From Octadecabacter dasysiphoniae (GTDB lineage Bacteria > Pseudomonadota > Alphaproteobacteria > Rhodobacterales > Rhodobacteraceae), in the NCBI RefSeq assembly GCF_021532615.1, contig NZ_JAKGAQ010000001.1, positions 1-64,000 of the forward strand: 64,000 nt of DNA. The letters are read 5' to 3'. The notes beneath the pieces were generated by a model. That model was not told where the DNA came from. It did not search any database and saw nothing but the letters and a program-made list of their open reading frames with translations. Positions 8,380-17,675 of this stretch are shown piece by piece. Position numbers and translations under genes: made by a program. How positions within the stretch are numbered: position 1 is the first letter of the stretch; every line of letters begins with the position of its first letter.

Positions 8380-8978
8380 GCAAATTTCACTGTAGAAGAC
8401 GTCGCCCCGTCTCCTGCTCGGCCAACGTAGGATTCGACCCTCGCCCGCAAATGCCCCTCTATCGTTGCGAGGTGTAGAGCCATCTGCAGACTTTTGACCG
8501 GTGCCGCATCAGTTTGATGCTGCGCCGATGAGCTTTCTGATGGCGTTCTAATTGCGTATCGCTCCAGATCGGCCGAGCAGTTTTCAAGACGACCGGGCAC
8601 GAGTTTTGATCCGGCCACACCGTTCTCGTAGTCGATGTAGGCCTTTTGTCCGACTGCTCTTTGCTTTCGTTGAGGCCTTGATCACACTTATTGTAAGCAG
8701 CCATGGGTTGAGAACGCTCTAAGGTCCGCATAGTCCGCGATGCAGCTATCCAAATTGCTGAAATGCTGCGCTCATGGGTCAATGCCTGCTATGCGGCCTG
8801 CAATTGCAGCATCGAGATGACGTGGTCAACGGCAGCTTCGGGCCGCCTCGTGACTCCAACCAAAGCTCCGACTGCATTATTTGTAGCATTACAACGCTCT
8901 GACGCGGTTTTGGCGTGGTAGTCAAAGCTCTCCAATGACGCCAATTGGATAGCGTGTTGATGCTCCAAAGCGGTCGGC
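8380..8978. other. Gene-free stretch after the LuxI chimera
   Basis: About 600 bases with no convincing reading frame, ribosome binding site or repeat. An ORF at 8459-8782 on the minus strand lacks family features. The stretch ends with a C7 run at 8994-9000 inside the small ORF beyond it. It is probably decayed sequence brought in with the RTX fragment. Confidence 0.4.
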
Positions 8979-9095
8979 TTAAAAAGCTGATATCCCCCCC
9001 GACGCCGGGTTTGCGCTCGCAGGTGCCAGCGTCAGAAGCGCGGCCATGACCAAGGCGAAGAAGCCAGTCAGGAAGGTTTGAAGCCAGTTTATCAT
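8979..9095 (-). CDS. Short ORF encoding a signal-peptide-like fragment
   Basis: The 38-residue product has a classical Sec signal peptide shape: MINWLQTFLTGFFALVMAA, then LLTLAPASANPASG with an A-S-A cleavage site. It stops ten residues after the predicted cleavage, so it is most likely the 5' remnant of an exported-protein gene whose body has been lost. A C7 run inside the codons suggests a frameshift hot spot. Confidence 0.35.
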   Translation of the reverse strand: MINWLQTFLTGFFALVMAALLTLAPASANPASGGISAF

Positions 9096-9189
9096 GTGTC
9101 AGTCATGGATCGAGATAGTGCGTTGGGGGAAGCAGCAAGGAACCGGCAGCTAAAGAAGAATGCAAATCCCATGCTTTTTATTTGCTCTC

Positions 9190-9399
9190 TCAGAGCAGTG
9201 ACTGCGCGTGAGCAAAACATTCTTGTGACGTTTTGAACCCTACTGATTGAGGATCGTCGGCACAGATCAAGGCCCGCTCATCAAGGTTTATGCCTTCGCG
9301 CACGACGTCAAACTGGCTTCTATCGCCAACATTGGTTTGAGTTTCGGACATGCATGCCGATATCGAGATCGCTAGTATGATTAATAGTCCGCGGTTCAT
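9190..9399 (-). CDS. Small lipoprotein, 69 aa
   Basis: MNRGLLIILAISISAC has a positively charged start, a hydrophobic core and a lipobox ISAC with the lipidated cysteine at residue 16. The mature part of about 53 residues holds two further cysteines (ICADDP and QECFAHAQ) that could form a disulfide. Upstream, on the minus strand, AAGGAAAAGCT precedes the ATG. No family is recognised. It would sit in the periplasm or outer membrane leaflet. Confidence 0.55.
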   Translation of the reverse strand: MNRGLLIILAISISACMSETQTNVGDRSQFDVVREGINLDERALICADDPQSVGFKTSQECFAHAQSLL

Positions 9400-9461
9400 A
9401 GCTTTTCCTTTCAGTACTAAAAATATCGCGTACCTCCTTGTTAGGGCAAAGTGCTAATATC

Positions 9462-9644
9462 TCAAAGCCGTGTGTTCGACTTAGCCACGATTTCATCCTC
9501 GTCCTGCGCGTTGGCGTTCATCTTTGTAGGGTGTGTCAACGTATGAACCTGCTTAAGCTGGCGGACACGGCGCAGGTCTTTGACCTCATCGGTGTTTGCA
9601 GCACGCGCTGTGTCACCTGCCAGCCGCCGCTTACCAGCTTCCAT
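9462..9644 (-). pseudogene. Remnant of IS3-family transposase OrfA (C-terminal part)
   Basis: MEAGKRRLAGDTARAANTDE followed by VKDLRR is the region after the helix-turn-helix in many alphaproteobacterial IS3-family OrfA proteins (KRLAGDTARAATSDEVKDLRRE). After about 35 residues the similarity stops. A fragment holding the N-terminal half of the same OrfA type lies at 33851. It is a decayed insertion sequence. Confidence 0.5.
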
Positions 9645-9665
9645 GGAGCCAAGAACACTCTCTTA

Positions 9666-9896
9666 TCAAATAACGCTATTTGGACCCATAGGCGCTGACG
9701 TCAGACAGTTGAGCAACGTTTGCAGGATGTGGCGTGATGGTTTGCGATTACGGTTGATCATGCTGGAATAATAGCTGGGTGGTTTGCCCAATGTGCGGTG
9801 GGAAGAGCTGCGTTTCGAGATCACCAAATCATTGCGGCAGTAACAATGGAAAGCGTCTTGTAGAAGTTGGGTTTGGTTGATCTCGCTGTATCGCAT
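9666..9896 (-). CDS. Hypothetical small basic protein, 76 aa
   Basis: The ATG at 9896 is preceded by TGGAG at eight bases. The product (MRYSEINQTQLLQDAFHCY, then RNRKPSRHILQTLLNCL) is basic and soluble. The spacing of Lys/Arg in its middle suggests nucleic-acid binding, possibly a helix-turn-helix. No family is recognised. It is divergent from the gene at 9989 with about 90 bases between, so they could share a regulatory region. Confidence 0.45.
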   Translation of the reverse strand: MRYSEINQTQLLQDAFHCYCRNDLVISKRSSSHRTLGKPPSYYSSMINRNRKPSRHILQTLLNCLTSAPMGPNSVI

Positions 9897-9988
9897 TTTG
9901 TGGCTCCATTTTGGCGTAATAGGCAACTGCGAAACACCTGCTTGGCATAAATATATTTATCAAGAGCAACTGCTTGGAGGCGTCGGAA

Positions 9989-10309
9989 ATGTCGGTGGCA
10001 TCAACCAAGTTGGCGCACAGAAAAATCATGAGTGCGGAGGCACAGATGGCGTATACTAAGGTCATGCCGAAACGAATTTATGAAGACAAAGACCGATTGC
10101 GTTTGGCGCAACGGGTAAAACCAGAGCTGTTTTTAACGCTGGCGACAAACCAGAGCATGAGCTTAGAGCGTATGAAATGGAAAGCGCGGGAATTTTTAGC
10201 GTGTATGGACGAATACATGCTGGGTCGAAATTGGTCTAAGAAACCAATGCCGCAGCGCATGGATGGTTTGCTTTATGTGGAACACGAACACAGCTCCATT
10301 GGTAGTTAA
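9989..10309 (+). CDS. Hypothetical basic protein, 106 aa
   Basis: The ATG at 9989 follows TTGGAGG at eight bases, better than the TTG at 9974. The product is basic, without membrane segments: KIMSAEAQMAYTKVMPKRIY, then LRLAQRVKPELFLTLATNQS and a tryptophan-containing tail GRNWSKKPMPQRMDG. It is not recognised. It converges with the three-gene small-protein module on the minus strand. Confidence 0.5.
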   Translation: MSVASTKLAHRKIMSAEAQMAYTKVMPKRIYEDKDRLRLAQRVKPELFLTLATNQSMSLERMKWKAREFLACMDEYMLGRNWSKKPMPQRMDGLLYVEHEHSSIGS

Positions 10310-10349
10310 CGTCAGACACATTTGAACACTTGAGCGGTAAATCTCAAGC

Positions 10350-10519
10350 GAGGTATAGTCCCGCTTTCTATACTCGAGATAGGAAAAAATGTGATACAAA
10401 TGCGGGAACATTAACAGAAAGCACATACCCAACAAAAAGCCATTTGATAAGTATCTTAGAGAAAAGGACCGTAGCTACGAGCGCCAATGCCCCAAGTGAG
10501 TGTAGAAAAGAAAACGCAT
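10350..10519 (-). pseudogene. Module gene C, frameshifted copy (small membrane protein)
   Basis: Starts with ATG at 10519, three bases after the stop of the gene before it, exactly as in the intact copy at 34710. The start codes for MRFLF. The +1 frame then gives a hydrophobic stretch (LGALALVATVLFSKILIKW, then LFVGYVLSVNVPAFV), and a second shift restores SYLEYRKR. The intact paralogue ends SYLEYRKK. Two frameshifts make this copy non-functional. Confidence 0.6.
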
Positions 10520-10522
10520 AAA

Positions 10523-10711
10523 TCAGGAGGAGGATTCATGGTGGCGCAACATCTCCATCAATGCAGCTTTAGTCGGTTCGAAACCAAGCTGTTCGGCTTC
10601 GTTAATTGCGAGAGCCAATCTGATGCGTTCCCTTGCTCCAGAACAGGTAGTTCGCGTTGGGCGGAGGTCAGCTGCCCTCTCAGAGAGGGTATGCAAATTG
10701 TAGCTAGTCAT
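10523..10711 (-). CDS. Module gene B, copy 1: conserved small protein, 62 aa
   Basis: Same length as and clearly paralogous to the gene at 34518. Shared blocks are LRPxRT, RxRLxLAINxAxQLGFE and TKAALxxLLRxHES. The ATG at 10711 has AGGAG seven bases upstream. The product is soluble and probably helical. Function is unknown. It lies 64 bases after gene A and three bases before gene C, the same spacing as in the other copy. Confidence 0.7.
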   Translation of the reverse strand: MTSYNLHTLSERAADLRPTRTTCSGARERIRLALAINEAEQLGFEPTKAALMEMLRHHESSS

Positions 10712-10775
10712 TCCGATGCTCCTACAAAAACTAATAAGCTCAGTGAAGCGCCTATTAGTTAATGCAAGGTAAACC

Positions 10776-11000
10776 TTAACATCTCCTTGAACTAAGGTGA
10801 CGAACTTCCCCCATTTCATCGGGTTTTCGGTGGCGAGTAGCGTGGACGCAGAGATCTACATTGACGGTGGACCGTTCTTGCTCGAACGCCCTGAGGAATT
10901 TTAAGGTCGCTCCAGCCAATCCACCTTCTGGTTTGTTTGGCAGATCGTTCAACGCGTCTTCATAGATGTTCCATAGCGCGCGCCCAACTTCATCAGTCAT
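10776..11000 (-). CDS. Module gene A, copy 1: conserved small protein, 74 aa
   Basis: Paralogue of the 34230 gene with the same length. Shared sequence includes GRALWxIYEDAxxxxPN and AGATLKFxxAFEQE; the last 25 residues diverge. The start at 11000 is fixed by AAAGGACAAAGA upstream, nearly identical to the other copy. The in-frame ATG at 11054 has no such support. The product is acidic, helical and lacks a signal peptide. Upstream DNA shares TTTTGTTAAC and GGGGACG with the other copy, so the promoter was probably duplicated too. Confidence 0.7.
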   Translation of the reverse strand: MTDEVGRALWNIYEDALNDLPNKPEGGLAGATLKFLRAFEQERSTVNVDLCVHATRHRKPDEMGEVRHLSSRRC

Positions 11001-11800
11001 ATCTTTGTCCTTTAAAAAATTTGTGCTGCGTCCCCTGACCGACAGCCAGGTCAAGGTCGCGAATCTGAGTTAACAAAAAGCTAAGGAAGGAGTTAACGTA
11101 AGGTCACCAGAATAATTTGTGGCTCAGTCTGACGTCGATAGGCCGGCAAAGCTTATCTCCGATGCCACAGTGAACAGTCTGCTTATCTTAATGTACGATT
11201 TCCGGGATTGAATTGTGAATGTTCGCTCTTGATCCAATGGCTGCTTCAAAGAGTCGACGATGCTTAATTTATCTGGTGATACAATTTAGATGGCGGACGT
11301 CGTCCCTTTAGACTTTTTATCGTACAAGGTAACAGTCTTAAGAAAAAAACTTCTACCATTCTTTGGTCAATAACACTGGATAGATTCGCACCCACGAAAT
11401 TGGGGTCAAATGTCGTTGCGACGGGCAAGCTCAAAGAGTTGATGGGTCCTGATCCTCAAGGTCCCCCGATACGCCTTGCTAGGTAACGCAGCACTTCTAA
11501 CGTTGGTTCGATCATTCGACGGAATTAGAACTCATTATGAGAGGAAGTGTCTTCGGACGCGAAGAAAGTAAGTTCGGCAGTGAAATTGGGTGCAAAACCC
11601 AAAAGATACGAAACCACGGGGTTTGGCGTTTCCGGCAATGCTGGACACTGAGTGCCCCCGAGTACCTGCCAGAGCAGAACGGCTAGATCAGTCCACCAGT
11701 CCAAAAGGATGAATAATACGTTAAACCGTCGACCGGTACGGTAAGGAATGGTTAATCACTGCCTCTGATAGTGCATCTCTCATCAATAATGGAGATCAAT
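11001..11800. other. Long intergenic region between module copy 1 and luxI
   Basis: About 800 bases. The first 120 bases hold the module promoter region (TTTTTGTTAACTC on the minus strand). A 50-codon ORF around 11537-11687 has no recognisable features. An 18-base imperfect palindrome (ACCGT at 11725, ACGGT ending 11742) precedes luxI. The unusually long AT-rich spacer could hold a small RNA, but I see no clear structure. Confidence 0.4.
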
Positions 11801-12439
11801 ATGATTAGGTATATTTCTGGAACGGATCTATGGCTTTTCCCAGACTTGGCACATTCGATGTTCAGAGATCGAGCTAGACAGTTCTTTGAACGGCCAAACT
11901 GGGAGATCGACGTTGATCGCGGCGGTTGCGAGCGAGATCAGTATGATCTTCTTAATCCGATTTATGTAGTCGTCGATGATGATGCTGGTCATCACGTTGG
12001 CTCAATGCGACTGCTCCCAACAACGGGATCAACTGCGATCAATGACTATTTTTCGCGAACACTCGAATGCGGCCCCATCCATGATCCGATGACTTGGGAA
12101 TGCACACGATTCTGTTTGTCACCATCTGCTGAGCTGCAAACCGTCGGAAAGGTCTTTGCCAGTGCGGGGCGCTTGATGCAGGAGTTCAATATCACCTCGC
12201 TCATCGCAATCTTTGACCAACTGATGTTACGCCGGTATCGCCTATCCGGTGTAGCTCCTGAACTCCTTGGAGATGGGGATTTCTCCGGTGGACGGGTCTT
12301 GAGCGGTCGTTGGCAGTTCAATAAGATGAAACTGGATGTCTTAATGAGACATGCAGGGTTAGATTTTCTTGAATGTGAATTGGCCTTGGCGAACTCACCT
12401 TTTTACCTTGAGAACCGTTTATTTTCTGAATACCCGTGA
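11801..12439 (+). CDS. LuxI-family acyl-homoserine-lactone synthase
   Basis: A 212-residue protein of normal family length. It makes acyl-homoserine-lactone signals from S-adenosylmethionine and an acyl carrier. The conserved residues R24, F28, W34, D46, D49, R70, F84, E100 and R103 are present (ERDQYD, GSMRLLPTT, TWECTRF). The ATG at 11801 follows GGAG at a short distance and is preferred to 11771. It is paralogous to the first 180 residues of the chimera at 7324. No luxR gene is in the window, so the receptor must be elsewhere or absent. Confidence 0.85.
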   Translation: MIRYISGTDLWLFPDLAHSMFRDRARQFFERPNWEIDVDRGGCERDQYDLLNPIYVVVDDDAGHHVGSMRLLPTTGSTAINDYFSRTLECGPIHDPMTWECTRFCLSPSAELQTVGKVFASAGRLMQEFNITSLIAIFDQLMLRRYRLSGVAPELLGDGDFSGGRVLSGRWQFNKMKLDVLMRHAGLDFLECELALANSPFYLENRLFSEYP

Positions 12440-13002
12440 ATGCGAATAGGTATTTTAGACATCTGAGTGTTTTTCGTAAAAGGGCACAATAGTGCTCGAA
12501 ACGACTTTTATTACACCATATGTCGATAGTCTGTTGCGCTGCCTTACTTACGCATGTTGAAGCGCAAGCGAATGTTTTTCTCAGCTGCGAGCATTCAGAA
12601 CTTGATCAACCTTCCGTACGTTTATGCAAACAAAACAGTGGAGCTCGCTTAAGCGGCCATGATGCACGAAAGAAGCGAGGCGACGCCTGTTTCAGTACGA
12701 AAATTTGGAGGCTAAGACCATGGCTAGCTGGACGTCTAGACCAGCATGGCGGCAATAGTAGCCTCTCCAAGTATAACAATTCCTAAGATTTTGAGTAAAT
12801 TTGCTTACTTAAGACACAAACAGGCCAAACGAGCGAACCTACTTTGCCGCTGAATTTCGCAATCTGGATAGCGAAGGGGGGTTGGTGTCTCCATGGCCTA
12901 GATGACTAAAAATATACCAAGATAGAAGGGCCGTAGACATACTGCTCGGTGTCATGGGCCGCTGAAACACTTAATCCCCGCTAGGCTCAAAAGGGGTGAT
13001 TT
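12440..13002. other. Intergenic region between luxI and RTX gene
   Basis: About 560 bases. An ORF at 12520-12786 has no family signature or good ribosome binding site. Its end (AAAAGGGGTGATTT) contains the ribosome binding site for the RTX gene. No other structure seen. Confidence 0.35.
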
Positions 13003-15933
13003 ATGGCGTCGCAATTAGAATACATCGCAGTCGAAGGTGACAAAGTAACAGACTACATGTTTGGTGGGAACTTGCTTGCAAATAGGGGAGAGATATACGG
13101 AGAGGGGCAATATGATACTGCGATCAATGATCTCGGTGTTACTACACTTCGCTATCCAGGCGGATCACGTACGGAAAAATCTTTTGACATCACGGATCCG
13201 GACGCAGAACAGGTCGTTGACAAGCAAACCGGCCAGGTAGACGATTGGATTGCGCTTACGGATTTTTTCTCTTACGCGCAGGAGAATGGGCACCCAGTCT
13301 CAATTGTAGTTCCAACTCGATTTAACTTATCCGATGAGGTTGATGAGAGTGGTAATCGAACGCCCGATTTTAATGATGAAGAGTTGAGAACCTTCATCCG
13401 GAACGTTGCAACAGGAAAATACGGCGATCCTGAAATCACAACATTCGAGATTGGGAACGAATATTGGCATTCCGGTCAAATGAATTCCGTTGAATACGGC
13501 CGACTTGCTGTCGCTATGACTGAAATTATCCATGACGAGTTGGATGCCGTCGCTGCGGAGTTCCCAGATAGCGCCGATATTCAGATAACAGTTCAGATGG
13601 GATTAAACTACGGCTATGCGAGCTTATCAGCTCGGTTCGATGGAATGGATACCGACGTTGCGTTGGCCGCCGCGAATCTCGAATTTGGTCTAAATCTTGG
13701 CGATAAAGCACTCTACAGTAGTGGCACCATAAATTGGGGCTACGTGAGTAACATGATTATCATTAACGAGTTTGAAGAAAACCAATCCATGCACCTGATC
13801 AATGGTGTAATTGCCCATGTCTACAGTCTCGGTGAATCAAACGAATGGTCCCGCGTCTCAGAGCTAAAGTTAGTAGAAGACACTTGGATGGAAAACTATC
13901 CTGACCTCGATATCCATGTGACAGAGTGGAACCAAAGAGGCGTAACCGAACAGCTTGATCGGCACGAAGATTATGGCTTGCATCAAGCTGAAGAAATTCT
14001 CAACCTCATGGAAGAGTTTATCAGGGCAGGTGTAGATTTCGCACAAGTGTGGCCATTGCTACAATTTACCGATAACGCTCTCAACTTTGGGTTTGTATAT
14101 GAAGAAACAAATGCCCCTGGGGCCATGTTTCGAATGATGGCCGACAATCTACCTGGTAAGAGCCTATTAGATTTTAATCCTGCTAGCGAATATGTGACAG
14201 AGGTTGAATTTGAGCACATTAGCGTCCACGGTTTTGCCGATCAAACTGACCTCGTCTTGTATATAACTCCCAACGGATCAGTATCTGTAGCAAATACCGA
14301 CTTAGATCTAAACAGCCTGTTCAGTAGCTTTGATAGTATGCAGCTAACGGTTCTAGGTGTTGAAGAAGGCGGCTTTGGGCTTGGCAGCAACGCAACGAGC
14401 GCAACCTTTACGGACCTCAAATATATAGATTTTTTTGATGACGGAGTACTGGCTGTAAGCCTCAACGAGGAGGAGATCCTGCAAGTTGTCATTGAAGGAT
14501 ATATTCCGACAGATGCATTTTCTGAGTTAATTTTACCGGAACATGTCGATGATGATTACGTGATTGAGTTTCTCTCTGGGGGCACCGGAAACGACCTGAT
14601 ATTTGGGGGAGCCGGTGACGACTTGATCGAAGGTCAAGAAGGGGACGACGTTCTCTTGGGCGAGGATGGTAATGACCTCCTTATGGGTGGAGACGGCAAC
14701 GACAGCCTTTCAGGCCATAATGGAAAAGATGCGCTTGATGGTGGGAAGGGTGAGGATATTCTTACCGGTGACAAAGGAGAAGATACAATTTCCGGTCGAA
14801 AAGGAGATGATCAGATCTTCGGTGGAAATGGCGATGACCTTCTTAAGGGGAATGACGGAGATGATTTTGTTGGCGGGGGCGATGGCCACGACAATATAAC
14901 TGGTGGCTTGGGTTCCGATGAAATCAAAGGTGGCCATCACAGTGACTCTATACGTGGTGGGGATGGCAATGACCTGATTGACGGTGGCCACGGAAACGAC
15001 ACCATTAGAGGCAACGATGGCTCAGATGTAATTACGGGGGACGATGGAAACGATAGAATTTGGGCCGGAGCGGGGCGGGATCTGGTTTACGGTGGAACCG
15101 GTGATGATGTGATATCTGGCAACGTCGGCAATGACATCATTCACGGTGGGGAAGGAAACGACAGTCTGTCGGGCAACAATGGTAGTGATCAGATAAATGG
15201 CGGGATCGGCAACGACCAACTCAATGGAGGTAATGGGGCAGATGAAATTTCGGGCAACTTCGGCGACGATTTGATCTTCGGAGGAAACGGTCGGGACGCA
15301 CTGTTCGGGGGTGACGGCAGCGATTTCCTTGGAGGTGGTGATGGTACTGATGAGCTCTACGGCGGTGCTGGTTCTGACGACATCAAGGGGGGGCATAACA
15401 GTGATATAGTTGGCGGCGGTGACGGCGACGACACCATCGATGGTGGCCACGGCGACGACGAAATTAGAGGAAACGATGGCTCAGATATCATTACCGGCGA
15501 CGAAGGAAGTGACCAGATTTGGGGCGGTGCAGGAGATGATCAGCTGTTTGGTGGGATGGGAGATGACTTCATCGTAGGCAATATTGGAAACGACACAATC
15601 ATTGGGGGAAGTGGAGATGATACTCTTTCCGGGAACAGTGGCGATGACGTTATCGATGGAGGTAACGGTGACGACGTCCTCATCGGCGGCTCTGGGGCGG
15701 ACGTTTTTGAATTTAATTCCGGGGTAGATGTAATTAGTGATTTTGAGAGTAAAATTGATAGCCTGGTGCTTGATGACTCACTTTGGGGTCATGACACATT
15801 AACATTCGAGAAATTTCAATCATTTAGTTCCAGCAGCAATGGGGGTGGAATAAAATTGGATTTTGGGGATGGCAATTCCTTAGAGATTCAAGGCGACGTA
15901 AATTTAGGTGAACTATTTGATGATCTGATTTGA
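13003..15933 (+). CDS. Large RTX protein with glycoside-hydrolase-like N-terminal domain
   Basis: A 976-residue acidic protein. Residues 1-420 resemble a clan GH-A glycosidase (arabinofuranosidase or GH39/GH79-like): YPGGSRTEKS near 51, the acid/base motif FEIGNEYW with E153, and a possible nucleophile in HVTEWN, E308. From about 525 to 900 come some forty RTX nonapeptides (GGxGxDxLx type), then an RTX-style C-terminal domain. There is no N-terminal signal peptide, as expected for type I secretion via the C-terminus, but no type I exporter genes are nearby. Likely role: secreted polysaccharide-acting enzyme, folded by calcium outside the cell. The spacer codes for uncertain linker domains. 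Confidence 0.8.
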   Translation: MASQLEYIAVEGDKVTDYMFGGNLLANRGEIYGEGQYDTAINDLGVTTLRYPGGSRTEKSFDITDPDAEQVVDKQTGQVDDWIALTDFFSYAQENGHPVSIVVPTRFNLSDEVDESGNRTPDFNDEELRTFIRNVATGKYGDPEITTFEIGNEYWHSGQMNSVEYGRLAVAMTEIIHDELDAVAAEFPDSADIQITVQMGLNYGYASLSARFDGMDTDVALAAANLEFGLNLGDKALYSSGTINWGYVSNMIIINEFEENQSMHLINGVIAHVYSLGESNEWSRVSELKLVEDTWMENYPDLDIHVTEWNQRGVTEQLDRHEDYGLHQAEEILNLMEEFIRAGVDFAQVWPLLQFTDNALNFGFVYEETNAPGAMFRMMADNLPGKSLLDFNPASEYVTEVEFEHISVHGFADQTDLVLYITPNGSVSVANTDLDLNSLFSSFDSMQLTVLGVEEGGFGLGSNATSATFTDLKYIDFFDDGVLAVSLNEEEILQVVIEGYIPTDAFSELILPEHVDDDYVIEFLSGGTGNDLIFGGAGDDLIEGQEGDDVLLGEDGNDLLMGGDGNDSLSGHNGKDALDGGKGEDILTGDKGEDTISGRKGDDQIFGGNGDDLLKGNDGDDFVGGGDGHDNITGGLGSDEIKGGHHSDSIRGGDGNDLIDGGHGNDTIRGNDGSDVITGDDGNDRIWAGAGRDLVYGGTGDDVISGNVGNDIIHGGEGNDSLSGNNGSDQINGGIGNDQLNGGNGADEISGNFGDDLIFGGNGRDALFGGDGSDFLGGGDGTDELYGGAGSDDIKGGHNSDIVGGGDGDDTIDGGHGDDEIRGNDGSDIITGDEGSDQIWGGAGDDQLFGGMGDDFIVGNIGNDTIIGGSGDDTLSGNSGDDVIDGGNGDDVLIGGSGADVFEFNSGVDVISDFESKIDSLVLDDSLWGHDTLTFEKFQSFSSSSNGGGIKLDFGDGNSLEIQGDVNLGELFDDLI

Positions 15934-16107
15934 TCGATATACTATTTAAAGATCTGCACTTAATCCGATTATTTATTTATGGGTTTTACGTTAACCAATT
16001 GAATACAAAAATAGTGCATAGTATTGGCTGATAATATATAGATCCTAAAAAATGGCCCTCGAAATGACCATAGCGTTATAGAAAAATCCAAAAAGGAATA
16101 GGGAAAA

Positions 16108-16686
16108 ATGCTCGCAATCCTCGCTCTCATCGGAATTGGTCTCGCTGGAGCGATGGCTATTGATATCGCTGAAGAAGCGGAGCCTGACCGCGATGATAAT
16201 GATGTTGATGACATAGAGACAACGGGCGCTGATCTCTTGGATAATCTTGGCCAAATTTCACCTGAACCCGAGACAGTTCTCATCGATGGCATTGAGTTTA
16301 GTAGTGATTTTCTTGAGAATGGAGCTCTGTTTGTTGGTGATGATGAAGATAGTGTTTTGGACGGTCAATCCGGGGAAGCGATGAACTCTCAAGATCACTT
16401 GTTCGGAGGGAATGGAAACGATCATCTTATTGGCGGTCACAATGACATTCTCGTAGGTGGAGATGGAGTCGACTTATTTGAGATCGGCCTCGACAGCGAG
16501 GTGCATGTGTTGGATCTTGAAGACGACGAGTTATTGGTGATTCAATACATTGGGCAACCGCCAACAATCACTGGGGACGCCTCGGATGATGGAATCACGA
16601 TCCTTGCAAACGGCTATCCAGTTGCTCAGCTTGATGAAGTGTACCACATTAACTTTGACCAAGTAGCCCTACGTAAGGTGGGGTGA
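16108..16686 (+). CDS. Small RTX-like calcium-binding protein, 192 aa
   Basis: Starts with a hydrophobic segment (MLAILALIGIGLAGAMAI), then an acidic linker (EEAEPDRDDNDVDD), then only about three RTX turns (LFGGNGNDHLIGGHNDILVG) and a beta-rich tail. The ATG at 16108 is preceded by GGGAAAA. This layout is common among short Rhodobacterales RTX proteins of unknown role. It follows the large RTX gene by 175 bases on the same strand and may be co-expressed. Confidence 0.65.
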   Translation: MLAILALIGIGLAGAMAIDIAEEAEPDRDDNDVDDIETTGADLLDNLGQISPEPETVLIDGIEFSSDFLENGALFVGDDEDSVLDGQSGEAMNSQDHLFGGNGNDHLIGGHNDILVGGDGVDLFEIGLDSEVHVLDLEDDELLVIQYIGQPPTITGDASDDGITILANGYPVAQLDEVYHINFDQVALRKVG

Positions 16687-16705
16687 AACCATTTCAGAGG
16701 TAATT

Positions 16706-16930
16706 TCAATAAAGGTAGGTGCTTTGACGATTGTCGCTTGATTGATCGTTCGTTTTGTTTCGCGGAAGGACTTCTGCCTCATATGCGGCACAGAAATCCT
16801 CCCGCAGCTTTCTTTCTGACGGTGCCAATGGCATGTCGAGCTCCGTCTTCATTTGGTTATAGAGAGTTTCTAGAACCATGTTGTATCCAAAATCTTTTGA
16901 AACGTCATTTGGCAAAATTGGTGCTCCCAT
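16706..16930 (-). CDS. Hypothetical protein, 74 aa
   Basis: Soluble charged product (MGAPILPNDVSKDFGYNMV, then LYNQMKTELDMPLAPSERKL) that looks protein-like but matches no family I know. The ribosome binding site is weak (CGGAA). It converges with the small RTX gene, twenty bases apart. Confidence 0.4.
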   Translation of the reverse strand: MGAPILPNDVSKDFGYNMVLETLYNQMKTELDMPLAPSERKLREDFCAAYEAEVLPRNKTNDQSSDNRQSTYLY

Positions 16931-17162
16931 AGTTTCCGATGTTTGCTTTGAGAATTCGAACAGTTCCGAAGCACGTTAGTCATGATCTATCAATGAGCTG
17001 TTTTTCGTTAATTCTTGATTAAGTAACGGTTTTTTGTTGTTTTTCTGCCAGTTTTCATGGCGGTTAGGGTCTTTTTTGGGAACTGCTTGTGGAATCCGAT
17101 CCGCTATCTACACATGGTATAGTTGATAAAATTACTCGTTTCTCGTATGGAAGAGTAAGTGC

Positions 17163-17545
17163 GGGCTTTGTTTCACAAATCGGTTGACGGGATTCACTGC
17201 ATGAATCCAGGATGGTAGCTGAAGACAATGAGCAGCTGGACACCGAAGACTTACAAGGCCAAAACTGGTCAAATTATAGCCTAGCCTTCAATCAGCGTGG
17301 GTTGCGGTCGATCTGGTTTGACGCTGAGATGGTGTGGGAGGCGAAGCCCTCTGGCCATCGGAGCCGTCAATAAGACTATAGCGACGCGGCAATACCAACC
17401 TGCCTGATGTTCAAAGTGCTTTTTTGGTTTGCCCTTGGACCCCAAATCAGCCTGCTTCAAGGATCGCAAAACTTTTCGGCGAGAGTGGGGTATGTGGTGA
17501 GGTCAGTCGCGTCCGCGAGTGTGTGCCTTTTTCTGTCGTCATGTT
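17163..17545 (+). mobile_element. IS5-family transposase remnant, copy 1
   Basis: The left end GGCTTTGTTTCACAAATC resembles the terminal repeat of IS5-family elements (the 33361 copy has CTTTGTTGCACAAATC). The transposase start at 17229 reads MSSWTPKTYKAKTG; a shifted frame gives SIWFDAEMVWEAKPSG and a further part CLMFKVLFWFALG. Frameshifts and stops disable it, and the rest of the transposase is absent. Confidence 0.7.
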
Positions 17546-17675
17546 TGAAAACTATTGGGCCCAGCAAGCTGGCGGCTGTGCCGTCCCTGACCTGGGCGGA
17601 TTCGGTGAACCAAAAGCCAGATGTGCCCCCACATTTACGTGATGGTTATCAAACTTAAACATTCGAGATAAACAC

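Noticed and set aside
9829..10065. Minus-strand ORF with a signal-peptide-like start
   Set aside because: It overlaps the better supported divergent genes at 9666-9896 and 9989-10309, both with good ribosome binding sites.
12520..12786. Plus-strand ORF of 88 codons after luxI
   Set aside because: No Shine-Dalgarno signal and no recognisable pattern; probably chance.
14560..15720. Short DNA repeats that could suggest a CRISPR-like array
   Set aside because: They code for RTX nonapeptides inside one long reading frame, vary in sequence and lack equal spacers.
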